From the NCBI GenBank assembly GCA_036874045.1, contig JAZBRI010000003.1, positions 20,189,501 to 20,253,500 on the forward strand: a stretch of 64,000 nt of DNA, in the 5' to 3' direction. The notes below the pieces were generated by a model that was not told the origin of the DNA, made no database searches, and saw only the letters and a program-made list of their open reading frames with translations. The position numbers and the translations under genes are program-made. Below are positions 12,031-23,487 of this stretch, piece by piece (position 1 is the stretch's first letter; each line of letters opens with the position of its first letter). This DNA comes from Cymodocea nodosa. Its lineage: Eukaryota > Streptophyta > Magnoliopsida > Alismatales > Cymodoceaceae.

Positions 12031-13459
12031 ATGGATCTATTTGGACCAACAAGAATCATGAGTCTTGATGATAAACGGTATGTATTTGTTTTAGTAGATG
12101 ACTTCTCTAGATACACTTGGGTATATTTTCTAGCATCTAAGACAGAAGTTTTTGAAAAATTTAAAATATTTAGCAATTTTGTTCAAAATGAGCAAAGTGT
12201 CTCTATTCAAAAACTTAGGAGTGATCATGGAACTGAATTTGATAATGATCAAATGGATAACTATTGTAATGAGCATGGCATTGATCACAGATTTTCTTTT
12301 CCAAGAGCACCGTGTCAAAATGGTGTTGTTGAGAGAAAGAATAGATCACTTCAAGAAATGGCTAGAACTATGTTGAATGAACATAAGTTACCTCAAAATC
12401 TTTGGGCTGAAGCAGTAAATACAGCTTGTTATATGGATTTTAAATTATATCAAATGGATGTAAAGAGTGCATTTCTAAATGGTTTAATTTATGAAGAAGT
12501 CTATGTAAAACAACCACCTAGATTTGAAGATATTAAAAATCCTGACTTTGTGTATAAATTGAAGAAAGCCTTATATGGTTTGAAGCAAGCACCTAGATCA
12601 TGGTATGAAAGATTGTCTACTTTTTTAATAGAAAAAGGCTATATCATGGGAAAAGTGGATCATACTCTATTTATTAAGAGAGATGGTAAAGATCAGATTG
12701 TTGTTCAAATATACATAGATGATATAATCTTTGGAGCAACCTCTGATAAGTTGATAGAAATATTCTCTGAAGAGATGACTAATCAGTTTGAAATGAGTAT
12801 GATAGGAGAACTTTCATAGTTTCTAGGACTTCAAATTAAGCAAATGGATAAATGTATATTTTTAAATCAAGAAAAATATGCAGATGAAATGCTTAAGAAA
12901 TTTAATTTTAATGATACAGGGATTCGAGGAACTCCTATGAGTACTACTTTAAAGTTAGATATTGATGACATAGGAAAATCTATAGATCAAAGAAAATACA
13001 GAAGTATGATTGGTTCTTTACTTTATTTGACTGCTAGTAGACTTGATATTATGTTTCCTGTGCGTGTTTGTGCTAGATTTCAATCTAATCCTAAAGAATC
13101 ACACTTAATTGCAGTTAAAAGAATATTTAGATATATACAAGGAACTAAAAATTTCAGACTGTATTATTCTAAGGATAGTTCAATAGATCTTATAGGATAT
13201 ACTGATGCTAATTATGCAATATCTAAATCTGATAGAAAGAGTACCAGTGGCACATGTCAATTATTGGGAAATAATTTGGTGTCATGGTTTAGTAAAAAGC
13301 AAAACTGTATAGCACTTTCTACTACAGAAGCTGAATATGTTGCTGCTGCACTGTGTTGCACTCAGATTCTGTGGATAAGGCAAATTTTAGAAGAATTTGG
13401 ATTATCTTATGATACAACTGAGATTTATCGTGACAGTAGTTCTGCAATAAATCTTTCCA
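12031..13459 (+). pseudogene. C1a pol: integrase fused to RT and RNase H by deletion
   Basis: The integrase core has its first Asp (MDLFGPT), second Asp (LRSDHGTEFD) and Glu (NGVVERKNRS). At 12424-12432 (gcttgttat) the integrase sequence NTACY jumps straight into the RT sequence [16 protein letters not shown]. By comparison with C3a about 0.9 kb is missing: the integrase C-terminus, the linker and the RT fingers. The 262-codon joined frame stays open to a TAG at 12817. RT then has [10 protein letters not shown], and RNase H has GYTDANYA, STTEAEYVAA and RDSSSAINLSKN. At about 13460 RNase H runs into 3' LTR sequence. It cannot make functional integrase or polymerase, though the fused frame could be translated. 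Confidence 0.85.
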
Positions 13460-13895
13460 AAAATCTCTCAAGTTGAAGAAAGTTCAGTGAAGCATAAAAA
13501 GGTAAGATTTTCGTCATTGAAGATTTGAAGTATCAGAAGAAAGAAAATTCGGTGAAGCATGAAAAGACAAGATATTCGTCACTGAAGAATTGCTGAAAAA
13601 GAAAAAGAAGAAGAAGAAAGATCTCAAACAGGGAGAAAAGTTTTAAATTCTGCAAATTAGTTTTCTCTATTTGTTGTTATAAAATTGTTTAGATGATACA
13701 TGGTATCAAAATATAATTGCATCTACAATTTTTGAGGAGAATTGAATTGTATATTGTAATTGAAGCCTTGAATAAAATTGATTTTATGAAAACAATGTCT
13801 CGACTTATTTTTGAGTTTTAAAGTTTCAATTATATTTCAGAAAATATTAAAAATACACAATTCACCCCCCTCTTGTGTAGCCATACGATCCTACA
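13460..13895 (+). repeat. C1a 3' LTR remnant
   Basis: It matches 8520-8955 of the 5' LTR and ends CGATCCTACA. The first ~1.15 kb of the LTR, the polypurine tract and the end of RNase H are lost. The deletion joint lies in a short stretch shared by both partners (aaaatc). Confidence 0.9.
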
Positions 13896-14292
13896 ACAAA
13901 CCTAACTATTTGATGCTTAGACACATTTCAGATAGTTAACATCTAACTTACCGAGAATCTACTTAAGTCATGTATTAAGGTTACAACACATGTCTTTTAG
14001 GAAATAATAAAATATTCTTTAAGCGTTTAAAACATAACTGTTTGGTACATGAAATGTAACTCTTCGAAATAACAGATAATTTGAATACTTAAGAATTACA
14101 AAGCCTGTAACTCACCGATAGTGCAGAAATGTACTTAATTAACACTAATTCCTTGAAATTATGCAGATTCTTTCATTAAAGCATATAATAGTGCAATTAT
14201 AACATAATGGCTTAATTCTCATATGATAAGCTAAATATTATACAATTAACCATTATTTAACTATTAATATTATGCACTTTTCATTCAAAACA
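13896..14292 (-). repeat. H-type LTR of G1, proximal part
   Basis: Read on the minus strand from 14292 it starts TGTTTTGAATGAAAAGTGC directly after a polypurine tract (14293-14304), the expected edge of a 3' LTR. C1a interrupts it at 13896, and the LTR resumes at 7373. It is clearly similar to 60450-60930. Confidence 0.65.
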
Positions 14293-14304
14293 CTTCCCCC
14301 ATAC
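14293..14304 (-). other. Polypurine tract of G1
   Basis: On the minus strand this reads GTATGGGGGAAG just after GACTAGCAAAAGTTAA. A GGGACTAGCAAA...GGGGG block is a common feature immediately upstream of the 3' LTR in plant gypsy elements. Confidence 0.65.
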
Positions 14305-15674
14305 TTAACTTTTGCTAGTCCCTTAGCAAACTAATTAGATCTAGTTAACTTGTATGTCTAAAGTACTAAAACTATTTCTTTTCTTTAGAAATCAATATTC
14401 CTTATGAAAATTATTTCTTCATTTCGTATCTTCAGAATACTAAGATTAGATTATTATAAAGATATTCTGTATAATTCAGTAATCTAATTTGACATTGTTT
14501 TTTTTCCTTCTCCAACCTGCAAATATATTTCAAACATATGTAAATTACATACAAAATATATTAGCATCACATAGGTGGTAGTTATATTATCAATTTTTTT
14601 TTGTTTTTCAAAACATCTATTATCCTGAATTTTTCAATATGATTTCCAAAATAAATTTCAACTGCAAACGAATCAAAACACAATTCAACTTAATATGATT
14701 AAAATAAGAAGAATAATGAATTGTATCTCAAATAAACAACTTCAAAAATCTAATTATAGATTCATACTTCAGTAATCATAGATAGTAGAGAATATACTCA
14801 ATTCAAAAGATATCTATATCTTCACAAAATACTTTTATCTTTTCAGAATAGTATATGCATATTTTTACTTTAAAAGTTAATTTGAAAAGCTTGAATCATA
14901 CTAGAGCTTTCTAGTGTACCCATGTATCGAGCTTTCAGTCAATAATCCTAGATCTGATTAGGATCTTAGGTTTCTAGATTTAAAGAGTCCTTTTTTACGT
15001 CAACAATCCTTACATACTTATCTGCTCAAGTGCAAAGGCTTGTGATCAAATAAATCAATAAACTCTTAAAGTTTTTCTCTTTTTTTCCTCTTTTTTCTTT
15101 TCAACATAGTATATATATGTATTTCATTAATACAGATACAATAAAACACAAATTTCATATAATTCTACTTCTACAATCTTCTGAAAAATTATGAATCCAT
15201 ATCAATAAGCTCATACTTTTTCTATAGTTTAATAGGATTTACACATAAATCATTCTACAAGTTTAATCAATCAAATTAAATGTATCCTTAATCATATGTA
15301 TTTCATTTAATCCAAAAATCAACATTTTAGCTCTTTTAGGATTTCAGATAATTTCCTGAGTTTTAGTTAAACATTTTGATTTTTTAAAATCGTGAAACTA
15401 TTAACCTCATAAAATTCAGTAAAAACATAAGATACTATATCCAGATTTATATTAATAGTAAAATTTGTAGCATCTTATATAAGATTCTAAATATAACATT
15501 CAAATAGTTATAGTTCTCAAAATTTTTTTTTTATAGTTTTAGCTATTGAATAGTTATTAGTAAAATATCGGATAGTTACAACAAATTTATAAAAGATTTT
15601 CAGTTTCTATAGAAATTTACAGCACAATCCTAATTCCTCTAATTAACAAAATTACTTAGATTTTAATCTAATTA
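14305..15674 (-). other. Non-coding AT-rich stretch
   Basis: No reading frame, domain or clear repeat is visible. It lies between two polypurine motifs (14293-14304 and 15675-15686) in the 3' region of G1. Confidence 0.4.
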
Positions 15675-15686
15675 CCTCCCCCTATA
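15675..15686 (-). other. Second polypurine-like motif of G1
   Basis: The minus strand reads TATAGGGGGAGG after an AAGGACAATGCAAAATG block, so both the tract and the block before it resemble those at 14293-14320. Doubled polypurine tracts are known in some plant LTR elements; the function here is inferred. Confidence 0.5.
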
Positions 15687-16489
15687 CCTACATTTTGCAT
15701 TGTCCTTAATGTAAAAGATTTTACAATAAAGACAGTAAATGTTAGCAGGCATGAATAATGTTTCATTGACTTAGCACCTAACTCAACAAACTTAATTCGT
15801 TGAGTTAATAAATAATTCCACGAACTGAGCTTGAATGTAAATTTAGGATAAGTAATCAATTACATACCTTGTTCTTTTGTATCTCCTTCAATATCTTCCG
15901 ACTTTTTATTCTGAAAAACTTTTCATTCACAAATAAAAGCAAAATATATAACAAAATAAAAACTAACAATATAACATAAATTGTTAAATTAGTGCCTTGT
16001 GTGGAACTAAGGCTCTTATGCCTTTGGTGGTTCACAAGTAAGCTAGTTGGTTTTTCAGAATAGATACCAACAAACTCAATTGATATTTTATTTTTTTCTT
16101 TTCTTTTTCTTGTAAGATAAATAAAACAAAAACTAAAAGTTTTTTTTTCTAAAAATAAATGCAGAGTACACACAACATTAAAAATACAAAATCACAATTT
16201 AAGAACATGATTGGAAAGTAGTGACAAATGGAATAAATGTGTTAGTCTAAATAAAACTTTTAGGCATAATTCTTCTTATTATTAATTCTATTTTAATGCA
16301 GTTTGCTTTCCTTTTTAACTTGTAAACTTGTAGTATGTTATCAATATTAAATATAAGTGTTTTACCATTAATGAATTGAAATGTAGATAGAGATCATTTT
16401 CTGTTCCAATATAATGTAGTTGTTTCTATTTCTACATATATTTCAATATATTCCTCTTCCCACTTTCATTCATTTAGGTCTTTCATAAT
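15687..16489 (-). other. 3' flank of the F-box frame, with an inverted repeat
   Basis: No gene is supported: the short frames at 15668-16173 are AT-rich and lack domains. At 15780-15806 there is an inverted repeat, AACTCAACA...CGTTGAGTT, matching the perfect hairpin at 27151-27177 on the other side of the F-box frame. Confidence 0.45.
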
Positions 16490-16537
16490 TCATATTTGAA
16501 ATTTCATTAGTTCATCCCACCATCTTACTAGACATAA
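16490..16537 (-). pseudogene. F-box pseudogene, C-terminal end
   Basis: These are the last codons of the F-box frame, cut off from the rest (26151-27062) by the C1 solo LTR. Bridging the cataa target duplication, the frame continues without shift for 14 more residues (ending LMKFQI) to a TGA at 16492-16490. That the insertion can be crossed in frame supports calling both parts one ancestral gene. Confidence 0.65.
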
Positions 16538-17293
16538 TGTAGGATCGTGTGGCTACACAAGAGGGGGGTGAATTGCGTATTTCAATATTTTCGATTATAA
16601 TTGAAACTTCAAAACTCAAAAACAAGTTGAGACACTATTTTCATAAAATCATTTTTATTCAAGGTTTCAATTACAATATACAATTCAATTCTCCTCAGAA
16701 ATTGTAAATGCAATTATATATCGATACCATGTTTCATCTATACAATTTCATAACTACAAATAGAGAAAAACTAATTTGTGGAATTTAAAACATTTCTCCT
16801 TATTTGATATCTTTCTTCTTCTTCTTATTTTTCTTTTTCAACAATTCTTCAGTGATGAATATCTTGTCTTTCTCTACTTCACCGAATTTGCTTTCTTTTG
16901 ATATTTCAGATCTTCAGTGACATAGATCTTACCTTTTTCTGCTTCACTGAATTTTCTCCCACTTGAGAGTTTTTCCCTGGAAAGTGTTTTTGATCCCTGA
17001 AAGATTTTTCGTTTGGTGTGCAGAGATAATTGATCAATGAGAATTCTATGCCTTTTATACTGTATATTCATTTCATGCATATTCTCCACGTTTAATTCAC
17101 GTCTTTTCTTTTTCCTTCATCGAAATACACACGTTCTAACCTATGTTTACATTTCAAATTTTCTTTAATCATCAATATTAGATCTCTGAAAAATTTCTTG
17201 CAAAATAAACATTCTCGTCCAAAATTTTTCATCAAGTATAATAAGAAGTCATTACTTTAATGTTAACTAAACGAGTAACACAAGTAAATATAT

Positions 17294-18821
17294 TGAAAGG
17301 ACCTCTAGATTTTGATAATGCAAAAATCAATGTAAGGTTTTGAATTGTATTTATTAGGATTAGTCTGTACAGCAAAAAGATCAGAAGACAGACAAATCGA
17401 AGCAGCAAATAGGTTGTAGTAAATCTCAGAATATGCTACTACAGAAAATCAGACAATTAAGAATTATATTTCTTAGGATAAGGAGGATTGAATGATCAGA
17501 TAGTTAAGGAGTTAACTATCTGGAAGCTTAAAGGACTTTTTCGGAGAGTTACAGGTATAATTATCCGAAAGTTAAGTCATTCAATAAATTACGTGCAGAA
17601 ATACAGAACGGAAGCTTAAAGGACTTGTCGGAGAGTTAGATAACTATCCGAGTTTTCTTTTTGGAGAGTTAGATAACTATTCGAGTTTTTCAGTAAGTTA
17701 CAGGTATAACTTTTCGGAACTTAAGTCATCCTATTATGCACGTGTAGAATAGATAAGTCGGTAGTTAAATGCTTAAAGGAAAAATCAGAGAGTTAGATAA
17801 CTATCAAAAATCTCAAAGAGAGTTTCGGTGAGTTACAGGGATAACCATCCGAAACTTAAGTCATTGAATTTCCCACGTGCAAAATTTCAGAAAGAAGCTC
17901 AAAAATGTTTTCGGAGAGTTAGAAAGATAACTATCCGAAATCCTGAAGCATTTCGGTGAGTTACAGGGATAACCATCCAAAACTTAAGTCAACCTTTTAT
18001 GCATGTGCTGAATTGAAGCAATTGGAATGTTAACAGAGGGTTACTATAGCCAACTATCCGACAGTTATATAACTATTCGATAAGTTACAGTTATATTCAT
18101 CCGATTGAATGTCAGCTCGTAGTAAATATTCTAAACTCCTACCTAGCAGAAAGGTTTAAGTGATCTTTCGGTGAGTTACAGATATTCTTCGGAGAGTTAC
18201 ATAGCTAACTATTCGAAAGGTTAGGAAAATCGGTAAGACATCTTGAAATAATTTTCTAAACGGTAACTTACCGTATTTTGGATTGGAGTTTAATCAAGTA
18301 CAGTAGAATACATCCGTTGGAAGAAAATATGATCATTACACATGTTTGGTATATATACAAGATGTAGACAACAGATGTAGATAGCTTTTTGCTCATATAC
18401 ATACTTACACCAAGCTCAACAGAAGAAAAGCTTTAGAGATCAAATCATCTTCAACATTTACAGACTGAAGTTTGGAAGCTCATCACGCACTCAACTCTGT
18501 TGTTCACAAGCTAGTGTTTACTAAAGTACATGGATCAAAACTTCAGAGAAAGGATTGATTGAAGCTTCGACAAGGAAGCTCAAGTGAATGGTTTGTTCTT
18601 GCTTAAACCTTAAAGCAAGTGATTGTAAGTTTGCAAGTGTTTAGTGAAGCCCAAGTATCCCTTGGGGGTGGACTAGCCGTTAGTGGAGAACCACCTAAAA
18701 ATCCTTATGTGAACTCTTTATTGTGTGCTTGCTATCTCTTTACTTTAAACTACTTCTAAAAGGTTAAGAAATGAATTATTACCATTCACCCCCCCCTTTG
18801 GTAAGCCTTAAGGTCCTAACA
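17294..18821 (+). repeat. C2a 5' LTR
   Basis: It runs TGAAAGGACC...GGTCCTAACA. Positions 17490-18240 hold about ten imperfect inverted repeats of the type TTTCGG-nGAGTTA...TAACTATCCGAAA, several followed by ACTTAAGTCA and CACGTG-like boxes. Compared with the 3' LTR it has an extra ~34 bp hairpin module at about 17651-17685. Confidence 0.95.
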
Positions 18822-18823
18822 AT

Positions 18824-18835
18824 TCGTATCAAAGC
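18824..18835 (+). other. Primer binding site of C2a, tRNA-Met type
   Basis: TCGTATCAAAGC, one base away from TGGTATCAAAG of C2b (55384), two bases after the LTR end. Confidence 0.8.
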
Positions 18836-18873
18836 AAGGTTGATCTTGCTCATAGATTTAACCATCTGAGATC

Positions 18874-20397
18874 ATGGCTTTCCACACTACAGAGGGTCAG
18901 AATATCCATCGACCTCCCCTATTTGATGGTAGCAATTATAGCTACTGGAAAAATAGGATGGAGTGCTTTCTCAAGAGTACAGATGTGAAACTTTGGAGAA
19001 TGGTTGTACATGGTACACCAATTCCAATCAGTCATGAAAGTGACTGAATTGAGGAGGATGAAAGAATCATCTAGATGGATGCTCGTGGGCTTAATTCCAT
19101 TTACTGTGCACTAACTAGTGAACAGTATAATAAAATATTTGCTTGTAAATTCTCCCATAAAGCTTGGAAGATCCTTCAAATTACATATGAAGGAACCAGC
19201 CAAGTTAAAGATACTAAAATCAGCATTTTGTTAAGAAAATATGAATTATTCAAAATCCTTGAAAAAGAAAGTATCATTGAAATGTTTTCTAGATTCACAG
19301 AAATTGTGAATGAACTAAGAGGCCTTGAGGGGAGTTTTTCTAATCGTGAACAGGTACAAAAGATCCTAAGGAGCCTGACAGTCGAATGGAAGCAGAAGTT
19401 TACTTCCATACAGGATTCAAAGGATTTGAATAACTATTCAGTTGAAGATCTGTTGGGAAACCTTCTAGCCCATGAAGTCCAAATGAAGGAATGGAAAGAA
19501 GAAGAAGGAGTCACTGAAAGAAAAGCAGAGAAAAAGAAAGAACTAGCTTTTCCCTCAACAAAAGATCAACTAAGCTCGGATGAGGATGAAGTGTTACTGC
19601 TGGCCAGGAACTTTAGAAGGATGATGAGACAAGGAGGCAAAGCCAGCTCCTCAAAACCAAAAGTCCCTACATGCTACAAGTGCAAGAAACTAAGACACAT
19701 TCAACTTTACTATCCTTTTCAACAAGAGGAGGACAAACAAAAATGGAAAAGGAAGAATAAGAAGAAGATGACCTTGAAAGCCACTTGGGATGTCAGTAGT
19801 TCATCTAGCAGCTCATCAGACTCAGATGAGGAGGCATCTGCAAACGTGTGCTTTGCTGCACAAGAGGTATGCTCTTCATCTCCCTATTGCTCAGAAAAAG
19901 AAAATGATGATGTAGATATAGATAGTCTTCTCTGTACAGTAGATAACTTATATATAAAATGTAAGAAGTACAAGAAAGAATTAAAGAGTTTAAATTTCTA
20001 TCTAGAAGATGTTTTTGCTGAACTAGAAAAAGCCTTAGTTGATAATAAGGAATTAAGAACTAAAATGGATAGCTATAGTTGTAAAAATTTTGATCTGAAA
20101 GAAGAAAATAAAAATCTATTATCTGAAGTTACTGATTTGAAGAAAACTGTATGTAAATTTACTAAAGGTGAAAATAGCTTAAACAAAATAATAAGATCTC
20201 AAAGAATAGGAAGAAGCAAATTTGACATAGGGTATGCTGTACCACAGGAAACCCCTTACTGTGGTGGAAAAATTAGATCTTATAAAGATGACACAACTGT
20301 GTTTGTCATTAAGAAGAGATCTACGTCTATATGGCTACCAAAAGGCAACATGTTTAGTATACAGAGGACTAACAGTGATGGACCCAAGAAGATATGA
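18874..20397 (+). pseudogene. C2a gag
   Basis: The ATG at 18874 gives MAFHTTEGQNIHRPPLFDG, shared with C2b (55434). In-frame TGA and TAG codons near 19045 and 19072 interrupt the N-terminal region; the frame then stays open to a TGA at 20397. Order of parts: Gag core (about 19075-19480), an acidic/basic linker, a zinc knuckle at about 19673-19710, a Ser-rich patch and a coiled-coil-prone extension (19920-20180). The knuckle reads CYKCKKLRHIQLYYP, so its last Cys is Tyr; C2b keeps the Cys. The terminal GPKKI-stop-VPK replaces the common copia GPKxIWVPK because Trp became TGA, so Gag was probably fused to Pol. Confidence 0.85.
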
Positions 20398-21733
20398 GTA
20401 CCAAAAGTCTTAATTTCAACATGACTTGCAGGACTGCATGGACAAGAAAGCTCAAACGTCCAAGTGGATCTTTGACAATGGTTGCTCAAAGCATATAACA
20501 GGTAAGAAAAGACTTCTGGAATCTGTTAAATCAATAAATTCAGGATTTGTTAAGTTTGGTAACAATGAAAAATGTAGAATTACTGCCATAGGAAATGTTG
20601 CATCCGAAAATGGAAAAATAGAAAATGTCTTACATGTAAATAGTTTAAAACAGAATCTGTTAAGTGTAGGTCAATTATGTGACAAATGTTACAATATACT
20701 TTTTACTGCAGAAAATTGTTTTATATTACAACCTGATACACATGAAATCAAATTTACTGGATATAGAAATAATTCAATTTATACTTTGGCATTTCCATGT
20801 GATATTTTATCTAGTGATGCATGTTTAGTTGCTTCTAATGAAGATGAATGGTTATGGCATAAAAGATTAAATCATGCAAACATGAGACTTATAAGAAAAT
20901 TGACGAAACATGATCTTGTTAGAGGTGTGCCTAAGCTCAAATTCAAGAGAGATAAATTGTGTAGTGACTGTACAATTGGAAAACAAAAGAAATCAGCATA
21001 CAAGAGTGTTGAAGACATTGCCACACGTCAACCATTGGATCTATTGCATATGGACCTGTTTGGTCCTATGCAGACACGCAGTTTAGGAGGAAGAAAATAT
21101 ACCTTAGTGGTAGTTGATGATTATACAAGATTCACTTGGGTTATTTTCTTAACACACAAGAATGAAGCTTGTGATGAATTCAAACATTTCTGTATTAGAA
21201 TTCAAAATGAAAAAGATTCAACTGTGAAGAAGATCAGAAGTGATCATGGAGGTGAATTTGAAAATTCAGAATTTGAAGATTTATGCAATTCTTTTGGTAT
21301 ACTGCATGAATTCTCATGTCCAAGAACTCCTACTTAGAATGGAGTTGTAGAGAGGAAGAATAGATCAGTACAAGAAATGGCAAGGACAATTCTTAATGCA
21401 TCTGATCTACCAAAGTCTCTATGGGCTAAAGTTGTAAATACTGCATGTTATTCTATAAACAGAACTCACCTTAGACCTATCCTATATAAGACACCTTTTG
21501 AACTATGGTATGGTAAAATACGAAATGTTGGATATTTTAAGGTCTTCGGATCAAGATGTTTTGTGCTTAATACAAAGGATCAAAAGGACAAATTTGATGC
21601 AAAATCTGATCCTGCTCTACTTGTTGGATACTCTTCAAAAGGCAAGGCCTACAGAGTCTATTTTGAACATAAAAGAAGAGTAGAAGAGTCAATAAACGTA
21701 TTCTTTGATGAAGACATGGTAGGAAAATTGTAG
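20398..21733 (+). pseudogene. C2a pol: protease, pre-integrase and integrase
   Basis: The protease motif reads WIFDNGCSKHITG near 20465, with Asn where Ser is usual (DSG to DNG). A complete HHCC zinc domain follows (LWHKRLNHANMRL ... CSDCTIGK). The integrase core keeps Asp (HMDLFGPM), Asp (IRSDHGGEFEN) and Glu (NGVVERKNRS), but a CAG-to-TAG stop at 21335-21337 falls just before that Glu. The C-terminal GSRCFVLN...KFDAKSD...LLVGYS region is intact, and the frame ends in TAG at 21731-21733. It would cut and join element DNA ends in the nucleus; this copy could do so only by stop readthrough. Confidence 0.85.
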
Positions 21734-23487
21734 AGGCTAACAATAGACAATGAAAGTGAAAGTGAAGTAATAAATCAGAAAATTCCTCAAAAAAAGGATA
21801 GTTCAACACTGCCTACACCTACTGAGACAGAAAAAGCATGGAAGACAAAGTCTGAACATCCCATTGGGTAAATTATTGGAAAATAAATCAAGGTGTTCAA
21901 ACAAGAAGCAAAATTCAAAATATTTGTAATTATTGTGCTTTTGTGTTTGAACTTGAACCTTCAACAGTTGAAGATGCCTGCAATGATGAATACTGGATCA
22001 TGGCCATGCAAGAGGAACTAAATCAATTCAAGAAAAAAGAAGTCTGGAACTTGATTGAAAGGCCCATCGAAAAATCAATTATTGGTACTAAATGGGTGTT
22101 TAAGAACAAACTTGACAATAATGGTAGTATTATCAGAAATAAAGCTAGACTTGTTGCTCAGGGATACAACCAATAAGAAGGAATTGACTATGAAGAAACT
22201 TTTGCACCTGTTGCAAGACTTGAAGCAATTAGAATGTTACTTGCCTTTGCAAGCAGTATGAAAATCAAGCTTTATCAGATGGATATTAAAAGTGCATTTC
22301 TTAATGGCATTCTGCAAGAAGAAGTATATGTAGAATAGCCACCAGGTTTTGAAGATGAAGAAAATCCAAACCATGTATACAAACTAAATAAAGCTCTCTA
22401 TGGTTTGAAGCAAGCACCACGTGCATGATATGATAAACTGAAAAGTTTCCTTCTTGAGAATCAGTTTAACATAGGAACTGCAGACAACACCTTATTCATC
22501 AAATCTGAAGGTTCTCATATGTTAATTATTCAGATCTATGTGGGTGATATCATTTTTGGTGCCACTCATGAGAATCTATGTCATGATTTTCAAATCTTAA
22601 TGAAGAAAGAATTTGAGATGAGTCTTATGGGAGAATTAAAATTCTTTCTAGGATTGCAAATTCATCAACTTAAGCATGACATTTTCTTGAATCAAGAAAA
22701 ATTTTGCAAAGAGATTCTCTTGAAATTTGGTATGGATAAATCCAAAGCAACAGGTACTCCAATGAACTCAAATGAAAAACTTGATAAGGACATTTCTGGC
22801 ATTCCAGTAGATCAAAAGAAATACAGAGGTATGATTGGATCACTTCCGTATCTAACAGCTAGTAGACCAGATATAATGTTTAGTGTTTGTACTTGTGTAA
22901 GATATCAAGCCTCTCCAAGAGCATCACACTTAAAATCAGTTAAACGTATATTTAAATATCTACAGGATACCAAGGAGTTTGGCTTATTTTATTCTTCACA
23001 GAATCAATTGATTTTAGCAGGATACAGTGATGCAGATTATGTAGGATGCAAATCAGATTGAAAAAGCACTAGTGGGGCATGTCAGTTGCTTGGTCATTCA
23101 CTTGTTTCTTGGTTCAGCAGGAAACAAAACTCTATAGCTCTATCCACCACTGAAGCTGAATATATGGCAGCAGGCCTATGTTGTGCACAGATCTTATGGA
23201 TGCAACAAACTCTAGCAGATTATAAGCTAAATTTTCAGAATACCATTATTTATTGTGATAGCAGCAGTGCCATCAATCTCTCCAAAAATATAGTTCTACA
23301 CTCTAGAGCAAAACATATTGAGATTAGGCACCACTTTTTAAGAGACCATGTTGAAAAATGTCATATTTCCTTAGAATATGTCTCTACTAAAGAACAATTT
23401 GCAGATATCTTCACCAAACCATTATCTGAAGCTGCATTTAATCATATTAGACGAAATTTAGGGATTTGTTCTTTATATGATTTATAA
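21734..23487 (+). pseudogene. C2a pol: reverse transcriptase and RNase H
   Basis: A frameshift between 21733 and 21943 separates this from integrase; from 21943 one frame runs to the stop at 23485. RT motifs: EEVWNLIERP-like start, [44 protein letters not shown]. The catalytic motif reads YVGDIIFGAT, so the second Asp pair is lost (YVDD to YVGD). In-frame stops occur at about 22174, 22336, 22427 and 23059. RNase H has GYSDADYVG, STTEAEYMAA and YCDSSSAINLSKN, and ends FTKPLSEAAFNHIRRNLGI. It would copy element RNA into DNA; the active-site Gly alone should inactivate it. Confidence 0.88.

Larger units (their letters stand above)
7374..13895 (+). mobile_element. C1a, Ty1/copia retrotransposon (Sirevirus-like)
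   Basis: The order is 5' LTR, tRNA-Met primer site, gag, protease, integrase, reverse transcriptase, RNase H and a truncated 3' LTR. It is flanked by gcaaa (7369-7373) and acaaa (13896-13900), a five-base target duplication with one change, inside a minus-strand H LTR. Over about 430 bp shared by both LTR ends I count roughly 15 differences by eye, which suggests a moderately old insertion. Two internal deletions and several stops or frameshifts make it defective. The long coiled-coil extension of Gag and the [10 protein letters not shown] motif of RT place it with Sirevirus-like copia elements. Confidence 0.9.

Noticed and set aside
20280..20489. Minus-strand frame of 69 codons in C2a
   Set aside because: It is a shadow of the gag-protease junction on the other strand.
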